NCBI GenBank assembly: GCA_049116335.1
Contig: JAGDYZ010000003.1
Coordinates: 310,001-374,000, forward strand
Source: CANMIH01 sp049116335
GTDB taxonomy: Bacteria > Pseudomonadota > Alphaproteobacteria > Rhodobacterales > Rhodobacteraceae
Reading direction: 5' to 3'
Length of the DNA: 64,000 nt
Position 1 is the stretch's first letter, and each line of letters opens with the position of its first letter. Positions 24,394 to 33,541 of this stretch are shown piece after piece. A program made the translations under genes and the position numbers. The notes beneath the pieces were generated by a model. That model was not told where the DNA came from, made no database searches, and saw nothing but the letters and a program-made list of their open reading frames with translations.

Positions 24394-25284
24394 ATGAGCA
24401 TTTCACCCGACATCGAGATCAGCGCCCGCAGCAATCTGATTGGGGCGATCTGGATGGTGGTGGCCATGGCTGGATTTGCCGTCGAAGATGCCTTTCTCAA
24501 AGCGGCGTCTGTCAATTTGCCCGTGGCGCAAGTTCTCATGATGTTTGGCGCGGGTGGCGTTGTGATCTTTGCACTTTGGGCGCAGGTGCTGGGGCAGCGC
24601 ATGATGCCGCCCGAGGTGCTTTCTAAACCGATGCGCATTCGCGCGGTTTTTGAGGTGATTGGGCGGCTGTTTTTTGTGCTTGCGCTTGCGCTGACCCCCT
24701 TGTCGTCAACCACGGCCATTCTTCAGGCCACACCCATTGTTGTTGTTCTGGGCGCGGCGGTTGTGTTTGGTGAAAAGGTTGGCTGGCGTCGCTGGAGCGC
24801 GATCTTTGTCGGGCTCGTTGGCGTTTTGATCATTCTGAAGCCCACAGGAGATAGCTTTTCGCCTTTGTCGATCCTTGCGGTGCTGGGCATGCTGGGATTT
24901 GCGGGGCGTGATTTGGCCAGCCGGGCCGCACCAAAATCGCTCAGTGTGCAGGTTTTGGGCATCTGGGGATTTGCGGCGATCATTTTTGCCGGTGCGCTTT
25001 ACATGGGATGGGAACAGAAAATGCTGGTGATGCCCGCCCTGCGAGAGCTGAGCTTTCTTGTGCTGGCCTGTGGTGTAGGGGCAGGGGCCTATGTGGCCTT
25101 GATGCGTGCGATGCGCACCGGTGCGGTGGCCTCGGTCACGCCATTTCGCTACTCACGGCTGCTGTTTGGTCTCGGGCTTGGCGTGTTTGTTTTTGGCGAA
25201 GACATGGATCAGAGCATGTTGCTTGGCAGCGCAATTGTTGTGCTATCGGGGCTGTTTATCCTCTGGCGTGGCAATCGGGCCTAA
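24394..25284 (+). CDS. EamA-family (DMT) transporter
   Basis: The protein has 296 residues from MSISPDIEISARS, the ATG following AAAGGAGCCC; the in-frame ATG at 24325 has no such site. About ten membrane segments form two EamA repeats, the first containing VAMAGFAVEDAFLKAA and the second LGMLGFAGRDLASRAA. ALTPLSSTTAILQATPIVVVLGAAVVFGE is typical of drug/metabolite transporters. The substrate is unknown. Confidence 0.88.
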   Translation: MSISPDIEISARSNLIGAIWMVVAMAGFAVEDAFLKAASVNLPVAQVLMMFGAGGVVIFALWAQVLGQRMMPPEVLSKPMRIRAVFEVIGRLFFVLALALTPLSSTTAILQATPIVVVLGAAVVFGEKVGWRRWSAIFVGLVGVLIILKPTGDSFSPLSILAVLGMLGFAGRDLASRAAPKSLSVQVLGIWGFAAIIFAGALYMGWEQKMLVMPALRELSFLVLACGVGAGAYVALMRAMRTGAVASVTPFRYSRLLFGLGLGVFVFGEDMDQSMLLGSAIVVLSGLFILWRGNRA

Positions 25285-25374
25285 ACTTGGGTCTAATATG
25301 GCGCGAATTCGCCGGATCAGCGCTGGAACTGGGACAGAGGGTCGTTAGATTGGGGGCAATCTGAGGAGATACCC

Positions 25375-26685
25375 ATGCGCCCATTTGGACTAGCCGTCAT
25401 TGCCGCCCTTTTGCTTACTCCGCTTTATTGGTGGCCCGCGCTTGCGGCGACATCCCCAGCGGGAGCATTGTTCAGCCAATATCTGGGGCTTTGGGCGTTG
25501 ATCGCGATGGGTTTGGGGCAGATCATCGCCACCAAACTGCCGCTGATCGAGACTGTGTTTGGCCCGATGGACCAGAGTTATCGGTTGCATAAATGGCTGG
25601 GCATTGGTGGTTTTGTTACGGTCCTGATGCACGACACAATTGATGCCGAGATCACCGGTATCCCTGCGGGTGCGTTGGCCGATCTGTCCGAGACCATGGG
25701 CGATCTGAGCCTGAACGGGTTGATTTTCTTTATCGCGGTGACGGTGCTGACCTTCATTCCCTATAACATCTGGAAATGGACCCACCGTCTGATTGGCATC
25801 TGCTTTGTGATGGGCGCGTTCCACTACCTGTTCACCCAGAAGCCTTTTGCCAACACCGATCCTTTGGGGATCTACATGATGGTGATCTGTGGGCTGGGGA
25901 CCCTGGCCTATATCTACACCTCGGCCCCGCGTGTTGTGCGCCCCTTCAGGGACTACAAAATCACCAAGCTTGAACCACAGAGCGCGGGGATGGCCGTTGA
26001 CATGGCGCCTGCCGGGAAACCCCTGCGCCATGAGGCGGGGCAGTTTGCTTTTGTCTCTTTTGTTGGAGCGGGCCTGACTGAACCGCATCCCTTTACCTTG
26101 AGTTCCGCACCGAATGAGGACGGCACATTGCGGGTCACCATTGCGCCACTAGGGGACTACACCAACCGGGTGCTTGGGCGCTTGAAAGATGGGGGCGCGG
26201 TGCGTGTTGAAGGGCCCTTTGGTCGATTTGGGCGCGGTGTGCGGGGACGCCAGATCTGGGTCGCGGCGGGGATTGGCGTGACGCCATTTGTGGCGCTGGC
26301 CCAACGTTTGCGCCCAGAGGACGGAGAGGTGACCCTGATCCTGTCAGCCAAACATGCGGCCGACGTGCCCCATGCCGCTGAGCTTATGGCCTTGGCCGCG
26401 GAGAAAGCCAATCTTGAGCTGGTGATCTGGGAAAGCGCGAGCAGGGGGCGTCTGGACGCCGCGGCGATTGCGCAGATTGCGGGGGATCTCAAACAGGCCA
26501 AAGTTCTGTTTTGCGGTCCGGTTCCAATGCGCAAGGCGCTGGGCGCGGGATTGCGTGCGTTGGGCGTTCCCGCGCGGCGGTACCATTATGAACAGTTCGA
26601 AATTCGTACCGGAATCGGGCTACAATGGGTGCTGAACTGGCTGTGGGCGCGGCGCGATGTGGTGCTGAAACGAGGGCGGGCCTAA
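25375..26685 (+). CDS. Membrane ferric-reductase-like flavo-oxidoreductase
   Basis: The 436-residue protein has six membrane helices in the first 190 residues, with His pairs typical of haem ligation (HKWLGIGG ... LMHDT; WKWTHRLIG ... FHYLF). An FAD-binding domain (HPFTLSSAP) and an NAD-binding domain (AAGIGVTPFVALAQRL, FCGPVPMRKAL) follow. This is the FRE/NOX-like plan and would pass electrons from cytoplasmic NAD(P)H across the membrane. The acceptor (ferric iron, oxygen or other) is not determined by sequence. The gene starts 90 bp after the EamA gene in the same direction. Confidence 0.86.
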   Translation: MRPFGLAVIAALLLTPLYWWPALAATSPAGALFSQYLGLWALIAMGLGQIIATKLPLIETVFGPMDQSYRLHKWLGIGGFVTVLMHDTIDAEITGIPAGALADLSETMGDLSLNGLIFFIAVTVLTFIPYNIWKWTHRLIGICFVMGAFHYLFTQKPFANTDPLGIYMMVICGLGTLAYIYTSAPRVVRPFRDYKITKLEPQSAGMAVDMAPAGKPLRHEAGQFAFVSFVGAGLTEPHPFTLSSAPNEDGTLRVTIAPLGDYTNRVLGRLKDGGAVRVEGPFGRFGRGVRGRQIWVAAGIGVTPFVALAQRLRPEDGEVTLILSAKHAADVPHAAELMALAAEKANLELVIWESASRGRLDAAAIAQIAGDLKQAKVLFCGPVPMRKALGAGLRALGVPARRYHYEQFEIRTGIGLQWVLNWLWARRDVVLKRGRA

Positions 26686-26698
26686 CCTGCCCCTTGGG

Positions 26699-28033
26699 TC
26701 ACGGCAGTAGATCGGCGATTTTCACCGCATAGCGATCCGTCATGCCCGAAACATAGTCGCACAGTGCATGCAGCGCATCGATGGGCGATTGAATATCGCG
26801 TAGATCCAGTTCCAGCGCGCGGGCCAGTTTCTCGTGATGGTCGCTGAGCTTGGTCAGATCCCAGTCTTGCGCGTGAAGGTCTTCGAACACTGGGACCACA
26901 CCGCTTAGGATTTTGCGGATCACATTGCGTCCCATCAGTTCAAGCTCGGTTTTACGGCGCGCGGTAAAGATGCGGGTGTTGGCAATATGGGTGATCTTGT
27001 CAAACTCATCTGCCACATCACTTGCTTCGATCAGTGAGCGGGAGACGGTGCCATCCATGATGCTGTCATAGTTCTTCTGAAAGGCTGCAACAGCGTTGCG
27101 AATGCCGTTTCCAATGGCCTGCGCCCGCAGATGGGTGATGTGCTCCGCCTCGGTCGACTGGGCATCGCGGGATGACTTGGCCAGAGGGGCAAGCGCCTGA
27201 CACACTGTATCAAAGCTCAGATCCCCAGCGGTGAAGGCATCTTCGAGATCGAGGATCTGATAACAGATGTCATCGGCGGCCTCGACTAGATAGACCAAGG
27301 GATGACGGCGGTACCATGGTCCAAATTCCGAAGTTTCGCGGATCAGACCGGTGGCCTCTGCCACCTCGTCAAACAGCGCGGCCTCAGAGGCAAACAATCC
27401 CGGTTTCTTCAACCCGGAATAGGCAACCTGGCCTTTCAGATCTTTCTGCACATGGGCCGCAACAGGGTATTTGGTAAAGGCCCCCAGCACGCCGTGGGTT
27501 AGACGCATGCCGCCCTGATGGCGGTACATCTCCAGACGAGTGAGAATGCGAAAACCCTGGGCATTGCCTTCGAATTTGATGAACTCATGACGGTGTTGGA
27601 CGGGCAGAGCGGCAAACAGGTCGTTTGGGTCGTCAAATCGTTCGGCAAACCATTCGCCAATGGTGTCTTCGCCGGAATGGCCAAACGGCGGATTGCCGAT
27701 GTCATGCGCCAGACAGGCCGCCTGAACCATGCCCGCGATGGTATAGCGTGTGCCCGGTTCAATCGCAGCCCGTTCTTCCAGCCAGGCGCCAATTTCAATG
27801 CCAAGACTGCGCCCGACACTGGCGGTTTCCAACGAATGGATCAGGCGATGGTGCAGGTGGTCATGGTCATACAGCGGATGCACCTGTGTCTTGTTCGCCA
27901 ATCGGCGAAAGGGCGCGGAAAAGGTGATCCGATCCGCATCCACCTCATAGGCCGGGCGATGCGGGAGTTGATGCGCGTTGGGGTGTTGCAAACGGCCCGC
28001 AGAGAGCAGTTTTGACCAGTCCATTTGTGCCAT
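26699..28033 (-). CDS. dgt: Deoxyguanosinetriphosphate triphosphohydrolase-like protein
   Basis: The 444-residue HD-domain protein has the dGTPase core: FRRLANKTQVHPL near residue 42, RLIHSLE with His66, and the HD pair His110-Asp111 in AHDIGNPPFGHSGE. Asp in the YLVEAADDICYQ segment completes the metal site. It removes triphosphate from dNTPs and so helps balance nucleotide pools. Its 3-prime end converges on the oxidoreductase gene, with 13 bp between the stops. Confidence 0.9.
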   Translation of the reverse strand: MAQMDWSKLLSAGRLQHPNAHQLPHRPAYEVDADRITFSAPFRRLANKTQVHPLYDHDHLHHRLIHSLETASVGRSLGIEIGAWLEERAAIEPGTRYTIAGMVQAACLAHDIGNPPFGHSGEDTIGEWFAERFDDPNDLFAALPVQHRHEFIKFEGNAQGFRILTRLEMYRHQGGMRLTHGVLGAFTKYPVAAHVQKDLKGQVAYSGLKKPGLFASEAALFDEVAEATGLIRETSEFGPWYRRHPLVYLVEAADDICYQILDLEDAFTAGDLSFDTVCQALAPLAKSSRDAQSTEAEHITHLRAQAIGNGIRNAVAAFQKNYDSIMDGTVSRSLIEASDVADEFDKITHIANTRIFTARRKTELELMGRNVIRKILSGVVPVFEDLHAQDWDLTKLSDHHEKLARALELDLRDIQSPIDALHALCDYVSGMTDRYAVKIADLLP

Positions 28034-28115
28034 GCGGGTGCCCTTTTGTGTTTTGGCAGGCGTACCATAGCGGGGCAGGCGGGGGAATCCCCCTCAGATC
28101 GCGCAGGAGAGCCCG

Positions 28116-28838
28116 ATGCGGTACGACAGTTACATCATCTGCACCAGCCCACGCAGCGGTAGCACGCTCTTGTGTCGGATGTTGCAAGAGGCTGGGGCTG
28201 GCGCCCCAGATTCGCATTTTCATACGGCCTCGCTTGCGGATTGGCGTCGGGCGCATGGTGTGGGGGCTGAGGCAGATCTTGCAGAGATTGTTCAGGCGGC
28301 GAAACGCTCCGGATCTGGCGATGGTGATCTGTTTGGCATGCGGCTCCAGCGGCACAGCTTTGAGTTTTTCATGCATCAATTGGGTTTGCTAAACCCTGAG
28401 TGTTCATCAGACGCGACGCGGATTGAGGCGGCGTTTGGCCGAACTCTCTTTGTGTATCTCAATCGGGCGGACAAGCTGGATCAGGCCATTTCCTATGTGA
28501 AGGCTGAGCAGACGGGTCTGTGGCATCGCGCACCGGACGGGACCGAGATTGAACGGATGGCACCACCCGCAGAGCCAGAATATGATGGCGCGCGGCTGGC
28601 ACAACAGCGCGACACATTTGTCGGGATGACTGCCGCGTGGGAGGCATGGTTTAGCGCGCAGGTCATTGCGCCTTTGCGGATCAACTATTCCGACCTTTCC
28701 AAAGACCCCTCACATGAAGTGAACCGTATTTTGAAGGCGCTGGGTCGGCCCACGGTTGAGATTGCCCCGTCGGTTGCGCGGCTGGCGGATCAGGTCAATC
28801 GGGACTGGGCGCAACGGTTTGCGGCAGAGGGGCGCTGA
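28116..28838 (+). CDS. Stf0-like sulfotransferase
   Basis: The 240-residue protein has the PAPS-binding loop TSPRSGSTLL at residues 10-19 and the Stf0 order of elements. ADKLDQAISYVKAEQTGLWH is the trehalose-sulfotransferase-like region, and RINYSDLSKDP precedes the final helices. It would transfer sulfate from PAPS to a sugar or other hydroxyl acceptor. The acceptor is unknown; trehalose is the known substrate of mycobacterial Stf0. CAGGAGA precedes the ATG. Confidence 0.87.
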   Translation: MRYDSYIICTSPRSGSTLLCRMLQEAGAGAPDSHFHTASLADWRRAHGVGAEADLAEIVQAAKRSGSGDGDLFGMRLQRHSFEFFMHQLGLLNPECSSDATRIEAAFGRTLFVYLNRADKLDQAISYVKAEQTGLWHRAPDGTEIERMAPPAEPEYDGARLAQQRDTFVGMTAAWEAWFSAQVIAPLRINYSDLSKDPSHEVNRILKALGRPTVEIAPSVARLADQVNRDWAQRFAAEGR

Positions 28839-28871
28839 GACAGCTCTGTAACTTTGGGATTTGTCTAAAAA

Positions 28872-28900
28872 CTGCAATCTCTCTGTCATGTGACCGTTAA
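28872..28900 (+). promoter_or_regulatory. Pho box upstream of phoX
   Basis: Three 7-base units at an 11-base period, CTGCAAT (28872), CTGTCAT (28883) and CCGTTAA (28894), match the PhoB half-site CTGTCAT at 5, 7 and 4 positions. The box ends 68 bp before the phoX ATG, so PhoB activation on phosphate limitation is expected. Confidence 0.75.
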
Positions 28901-28968
28901 CCAAAACTCGTACCCAACCGGTCCAGGTGCCAGACACCTCTTACGATTTACCGATTTTGGAGACGATC

Positions 28969-30870
28969 ATGACCCAGGTAGACCCCAGGGATCTGTCCTT
29001 TGACGATTGGGACGAACTGCATTTCCCGCGTTCGGACGAACAGGAATTTGACCAGGTGGTTGAGCGAGCCATCTCGCGCCGCGGATTCCTGAGTGGCATC
29101 GTAGCCTTCGGATCAGGCGCTGCTGTTATGGGGACCGGCCTGTTGAAAGGCAGCACTGCCATGGCGGCGCAAAGCGATCGGTTTGCCTTTACTCAGCTTG
29201 CTGCCCAGACAGACGGCACCGTGCATGTACCCGAGGGGTATACCTGGGATGTGCTTGTGCGTTGGGGCGATCCGCTGTTTTCCGACGCGCCCGAGTTTAG
29301 TGCCGAAACTGGCCATGGCGTTGTAGGGTCGGATCGCGTGTTTGGCGAAAACACCGATGGCATGGAGCTATTCAATGTTGGGGGTCATGAACTTCTGGTT
29401 GTGAACAGCGAATATGTGAACACCAAAGTGAACCTGCCTGCGGCACAAGAGGGCAAGGTTCAGTCGGCGGATGACGTGACCTTGCTACAGAACCTGCAGG
29501 GTGTGTCGGTCATGGAAGTGGCCGAAGGCGAAAACGGCTGGGCCGTGGTTGTCGACAGCCCGTTTAACCGCCGCATCCACCACCGCACTGAGATGGTTCT
29601 GGATGGCCCGGCGGCGGGTCATGACCTGCTGAAAACCGACGCGGATGCCACCGGCACTCAATCACTGGGCACCTTCAACAACTGTGGATCGGGCCGCACG
29701 CCCTGGGGCACCTATCTGACCTGCGAAGAAAACTTCAATGGCTACTTCGGTACCACGACCGAGCTTGAATTGGACGAAACAGTGGTCGCCGGGTTCAAAC
29801 GCTATGGTGTGCGCACCAAGGTGGATGAAGGGCGCTATAACTACCACGGGTTTGACGCACGTTTTGATCTGTCGAAAAACCCCAACGAACCGCACCGCGC
29901 GGGCTATATCGTTGAGATCGATCCGGCCGACCCAACCGCAACCCCCGTCAAACATACCGCGCTGGGCCGCTTTAAACATGAAAACGCCGCCTGTGCTGTC
30001 GCACCGGATGGCCGTGTTGTGGTCTATATGGGCGACGATGAGCGTGGCGAATTCATGTATAAATGGGTGTCGCGTGACGTTTATGTGCCGGGGGGGGATA
30101 CCTCGACCCTGCTGTCCGAAGGTCAGCTGTTTGTCGCCAAATTCAACGATGACATGACCGGCGAATGGGTGGCACTTACCCCGGCCGCGACGGGGATGGA
30201 GGCCGCAGAGATCGCGATCTTCACCCGCACCGCCGCTTCGGCTGTTGGGGCCACCACCATGGACCGCCCCGAGTGGATCGCGGTGAACCCGACCGCAATT
30301 GAGGCCTACTGCTGTTTGACCAACAACAAGAACCGGGGTGTCAAACCCAACGCGGGTGGCGACGACACGTCGGTCAATGCTGTGAACCCCCGCGAGGCTA
30401 ACAAATACGGTCAGATCGTGCGCTGGCGCCCACATGGCGACAACCACGCTGCGACCACCTTTGACTGGGATCTGTATGTGATGGCGGGCAATCCGACCGT
30501 GCATGACGACGCCCGCAAAGGCTCGGCCAATGTTAATGCGGGTAACCTGTTCAACTCGCCCGACGGGATGCAGATCGACACGACAGGTCTGCTGTGGATC
30601 CAGACTGATGGCAAAGACAACAACGAAGGTGACTTTGCTGGGATGGGCAACAACCAGATGCTGGCAGGCGACCCGGTGACCGGCGAAATCCGCCGTTTCC
30701 TGACCGGCCCAAAAGGATCGGAAGTGACCGGTCTGACCTGGTCGTCGGACAAACGCACCATGTTTGTCGGCATTCAACACCCCAAGGCCCCCTTCCCCGA
30801 CGGAGAAGGCGCGCTGCCGCGTTCGTCGATTGTTGTGGTCAAGCGCGACGACAATGCCAAAGTGGGGTAA
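28969..30870 (+). CDS. phoX: PhoX-type alkaline phosphatase, Tat-exported
   Basis: The 633-residue protein starts MTQVDPRDLSFDDW after GGAGACGATC; the in-frame ATG at 28927 is farther from any ribosome binding site. It carries a Tat signal SRRGFLSG at 36-43 with a hydrophobic stretch and an AMA cleavage region near 64-67. The PhoX core follows (NNCGSGRTPWGTYLTCEENF, RYGVRT, VYMGDDERGEFMYK, GLLWIQTDGK). PhoX enzymes are periplasmic Fe/Ca phosphomonoesterases important in phosphate-poor sea water. The Pho box upstream agrees with this role. Confidence 0.94.
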   Translation: MTQVDPRDLSFDDWDELHFPRSDEQEFDQVVERAISRRGFLSGIVAFGSGAAVMGTGLLKGSTAMAAQSDRFAFTQLAAQTDGTVHVPEGYTWDVLVRWGDPLFSDAPEFSAETGHGVVGSDRVFGENTDGMELFNVGGHELLVVNSEYVNTKVNLPAAQEGKVQSADDVTLLQNLQGVSVMEVAEGENGWAVVVDSPFNRRIHHRTEMVLDGPAAGHDLLKTDADATGTQSLGTFNNCGSGRTPWGTYLTCEENFNGYFGTTTELELDETVVAGFKRYGVRTKVDEGRYNYHGFDARFDLSKNPNEPHRAGYIVEIDPADPTATPVKHTALGRFKHENAACAVAPDGRVVVYMGDDERGEFMYKWVSRDVYVPGGDTSTLLSEGQLFVAKFNDDMTGEWVALTPAATGMEAAEIAIFTRTAASAVGATTMDRPEWIAVNPTAIEAYCCLTNNKNRGVKPNAGGDDTSVNAVNPREANKYGQIVRWRPHGDNHAATTFDWDLYVMAGNPTVHDDARKGSANVNAGNLFNSPDGMQIDTTGLLWIQTDGKDNNEGDFAGMGNNQMLAGDPVTGEIRRFLTGPKGSEVTGLTWSSDKRTMFVGIQHPKAPFPDGEGALPRSSIVVVKRDDNAKVG

Positions 30871-30890
30871 TGGCCACTGCTGAAATTGGA

Positions 30891-30916
30891 AAAGCCCCGC
30901 AGATCTGCGGGGCTTT
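30891..30916. terminator. Bidirectional terminator between phoX and the ABC binding-protein gene
   Basis: A perfect 26-base palindrome with arms AAAGCCCCGCAGA and TCTGCGGGGCTTT, flanked by TT on the right and A-rich bases on the left, lies 20 bp after phoX and 27 bp before the convergent gene's stop. It can end transcription from both sides. Confidence 0.85.
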
Positions 30917-30942
30917 TTGTATTCAATATTTTGAGGAATGCG

Positions 30943-32415
30943 CTATTGCATCCAATGCACATTGGTCAGGTCGGTCGCCTGCGTGGGTGCGTTCTGCCAC
31001 AGGCCTTCCAGACGCGCATCGGCGATGGTTGGGAAGGCCAGCTGGAACAGATAGCCATTCACATAGTCGTTGCTGATGGTTTCCTGCGCGGTGGCAAGCA
31101 GGGCCTTGCGGGCCTCTGGGTCGGTGGTGCCGGTCAGTTCGGTGATCAAATCCTGGAATGCAGGGTTGTCATACTGAAAGTAGTAATCCGGGCGGGCATA
31201 GATGCCGATGTCAAACGGCTCGGTATGGCTGACGATGGTCAGGCCAAAATCTTTGCCACGGAACACTTCCTCAAGCCATTGAGCCCATTCCAGATTGCTG
31301 ATCTCGGTTTCAATACCGACTTCGCGCAGCTGAGCCGCAATGATCTCGCCACCCCGACGCGCGTAAGACGGGGGCGGCAGCTTCAATGTGGTGGTGAACC
31401 CATCGGGCAGTCCCGCTTCTGCCAAAAGCTCTTTGGCGCGGGCGGGATCGTAGGCCGATTTTCCGGTCAGATCGACATAGGCCGGGTTGTGGGGCGCGAA
31501 ATGTGTGCCAATTGGCGTGCCCAGCCCAAACATAGCGCCATCGATGATGGCCTGCCGGTCGATGGCATGCGAGATGGCTTCGCGCACCAGAACATTGTCC
31601 AGCGGCGGCATTTTGTTGTTGGTCGACAGAATGGTCTCACCTTCGGTCGATCCGACAAGCACCTTAAAGCGCGGATCGGCCTCAAACATCGGCAGGTTTT
31701 CAGGGGCGGGGAAGCCCGCAAAGGCATCGACATCCTGCGCCATCATGGCAGCAAAGGCCGCGGTTGGGTCCGAGATGAATTTGAAGGTCGCTTTGGTGAG
31801 CGCCGGTTTGGTGCCCCAATAGGCGTCATTCTGGCTCAGCTCGATGCGGTCGCCCTGCACCCACTGGTCAAACTTGAACGGGCCGGTGCCAATCGGGGTC
31901 TGTTTGATGCCCTCGATGCTCTCGGCGGCGACAATCACAGCATCGCCCCAGGCCATGTTGAACAGGAAATTCCCGTCGGGCGAGGATAGGGTGACCTTGA
32001 CGGTCTGAGGATCAACGACGGTGACATCGCTGATGCCCGCAAACAGCGCCTTTTGAGCATTGGCACTGTCATCGGCGCGGGCGCGGTCGAGGCTGAACTT
32101 CACATCTTCGGCGTCCATGGTGGTGCCGTCATGAAACGTGACGCCCGAAGTGAGATGAAAGGTATAGGTCAGGCCGTCGTCGGAAATGTCCCAGCGTGAC
32201 GCCAATCCGGGCACCACAGCCCCGGTTTCGGTGAACTTGGTCAGGCCCTCAAAGACATTGGTATAAAGTACGCTGTCGATGGCCCCGGCGGCGGCAGATG
32301 TCGGATCAAGATGTGGCGGTTCAAGTTGCAGGGCAATGGTCAGATCCGTTTGCTGGGCCTGCACCGCGCCTGCCAAAAATGTGGCGGCGAGTAAGCTCTT
32401 GGAAAAATAGGTCAT
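30943..32415 (-). CDS. ABC transporter substrate-binding protein, peptide/nickel family (SBP_bac_5)
   Basis: The 490-residue protein starts MTYFSKSLLAATFLAGAVQA with a signal peptide cut near residue 20; the longer frame to 32484 adds a charged stretch unlike a leader. The family core is visible: LTIALQLEPPHLDP, LASRWDISDDGLTYTFHL, VTFHDG, GTGPFKFDQWVQGD, AISHAIDRQAIID. It would bind the solute in the periplasm. It stands alone, whereas the permease/ATPase operon at 20.7-24.1 kb has no binding protein, so the two may form one system. Confidence 0.9.
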   Translation of the reverse strand: MTYFSKSLLAATFLAGAVQAQQTDLTIALQLEPPHLDPTSAAAGAIDSVLYTNVFEGLTKFTETGAVVPGLASRWDISDDGLTYTFHLTSGVTFHDGTTMDAEDVKFSLDRARADDSANAQKALFAGISDVTVVDPQTVKVTLSSPDGNFLFNMAWGDAVIVAAESIEGIKQTPIGTGPFKFDQWVQGDRIELSQNDAYWGTKPALTKATFKFISDPTAAFAAMMAQDVDAFAGFPAPENLPMFEADPRFKVLVGSTEGETILSTNNKMPPLDNVLVREAISHAIDRQAIIDGAMFGLGTPIGTHFAPHNPAYVDLTGKSAYDPARAKELLAEAGLPDGFTTTLKLPPPSYARRGGEIIAAQLREVGIETEISNLEWAQWLEEVFRGKDFGLTIVSHTEPFDIGIYARPDYYFQYDNPAFQDLITELTGTTDPEARKALLATAQETISNDYVNGYLFQLAFPTIADARLEGLWQNAPTQATDLTNVHWMQ

Positions 32416-32710
32416 GGTCTCTCCCTGAAATGCTTTTTGTTTTGCATCTGCCAGAAGTGTTCCCCGAACCTGCTTCACAATCAAGCTTTTGCATCATTTA
32501 ACGTTTGGTACGTCCAACAAAATGGCCGCGAAAGATCGGCTGGAAACTGAACTTTAGAACAATATATTGGTGGTGACTGGGGCCTGTGTTCGCCACTGCG
32601 CATCAGATCGGGCGCATATTTCATTTACGACATGACGCTGAATAGAGGCTGGTTCTGCACTGCAGCAAATGCTACATCCCCGCGAAACATTATTGCGCGG
32701 AGGAGCTGCA

Positions 32711-33541
32711 ATGAGTGCAACGGCGAAGAAATCTGCCCCCCTGCCCGATGACATTCGGGCCCGTAAGGGTGGGGAGCCTCTGGTTAGTCTGACGGCCTAT
32801 ACAACCCCCATGGCCCAGCTGATGGACGCGCATTGCGACTTTGTTCTTGTGGGCGATAGCGTGGGCATGGTGCTGCATGGGCTGCCCAGCACGCTTGGCG
32901 TGACAATGGAGATGATGATCCTGCATGGGCAGGCGGTGGCCCGTGGTCTGAGCCAATCGATGATGGTCATCGACATGCCGTTCGGATCGTATGAGGAAAG
33001 CCCTGAACAGGCGTTTCGCAACGCTGCGCGGCTGATGCGCGAAACCGGTGCCGCGGCAGTAAAGCTGGAAGGGGGCGTTGAAATGGCCCCCACCATCGCG
33101 TTTCTGGTCAAACGCGGCGTGCCGGTGATGGCGCATATCGGGCTGACACCGCAGTCGATCAACACGCTGGGGGGCTATAAGGTGCAAGGGCGCGGGGACG
33201 CGGGTGAGGCCTTGATGGCAGATGCACGCGCCGTGACCGAAGCGGGCGCCTTTTGCGTGGTGCTTGAGAAGGTGCCGGAGGTTCTGGCCAATGCAATCAC
33301 GCAGGACGTCGACATTCCGACTATCGGCATTGGTGCCTCGGCGGACTGTGACGGGCAGATCCTTGTGGTTGATGACATGTTGGGGCTATTCACCGCCTTC
33401 AAAGCTAAATTCGTCAAACGCTTTGCCAATTTGGGAGAAGGCGCAGAAGCCGGGATCGCAGCCTACGCCGCAGAGGTTCGGGCCCGCAGCTTTCCCGCCT
33501 CTGAGCATGTGTTTGGCGATACCGCACCGGAGACAAAGTGA
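32711..33541 (+). CDS. panB: 3-methyl-2-oxobutanoate hydroxymethyltransferase (PanB)
   Basis: The 276-residue protein follows a GGAGCTGC site; the frame from 32669 lies in leader. Family motifs are LTAYTTPMAQLMD, LVGDSVGMVLHG with the metal Asp, KLEGG, MAHIGLTPQ and IGIGASADCDGQILV. It makes ketopantoate in pantothenate (coenzyme A) synthesis, forming the first step with PanC encoded directly after it. The leader (32416-32710) is A+T-richer and holds CTACATCC at about 32670, a likely -10 region. Confidence 0.96.
   Translation: MSATAKKSAPLPDDIRARKGGEPLVSLTAYTTPMAQLMDAHCDFVLVGDSVGMVLHGLPSTLGVTMEMMILHGQAVARGLSQSMMVIDMPFGSYEESPEQAFRNAARLMRETGAAAVKLEGGVEMAPTIAFLVKRGVPVMAHIGLTPQSINTLGGYKVQGRGDAGEALMADARAVTEAGAFCVVLEKVPEVLANAITQDVDIPTIGIGASADCDGQILVVDDMLGLFTAFKAKFVKRFANLGEGAEAGIAAYAAEVRARSFPASEHVFGDTAPETK

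Noticed and set aside
24066..24719. 217-residue leftward frame across the ABC/EamA gap
   Set aside because: Half overlaps the EamA coding region and the rest is non-conserved gap sequence.
29662..30780. 372-residue frame antisense to phoX
   Set aside because: Shadow of a conserved gene; no start signals.
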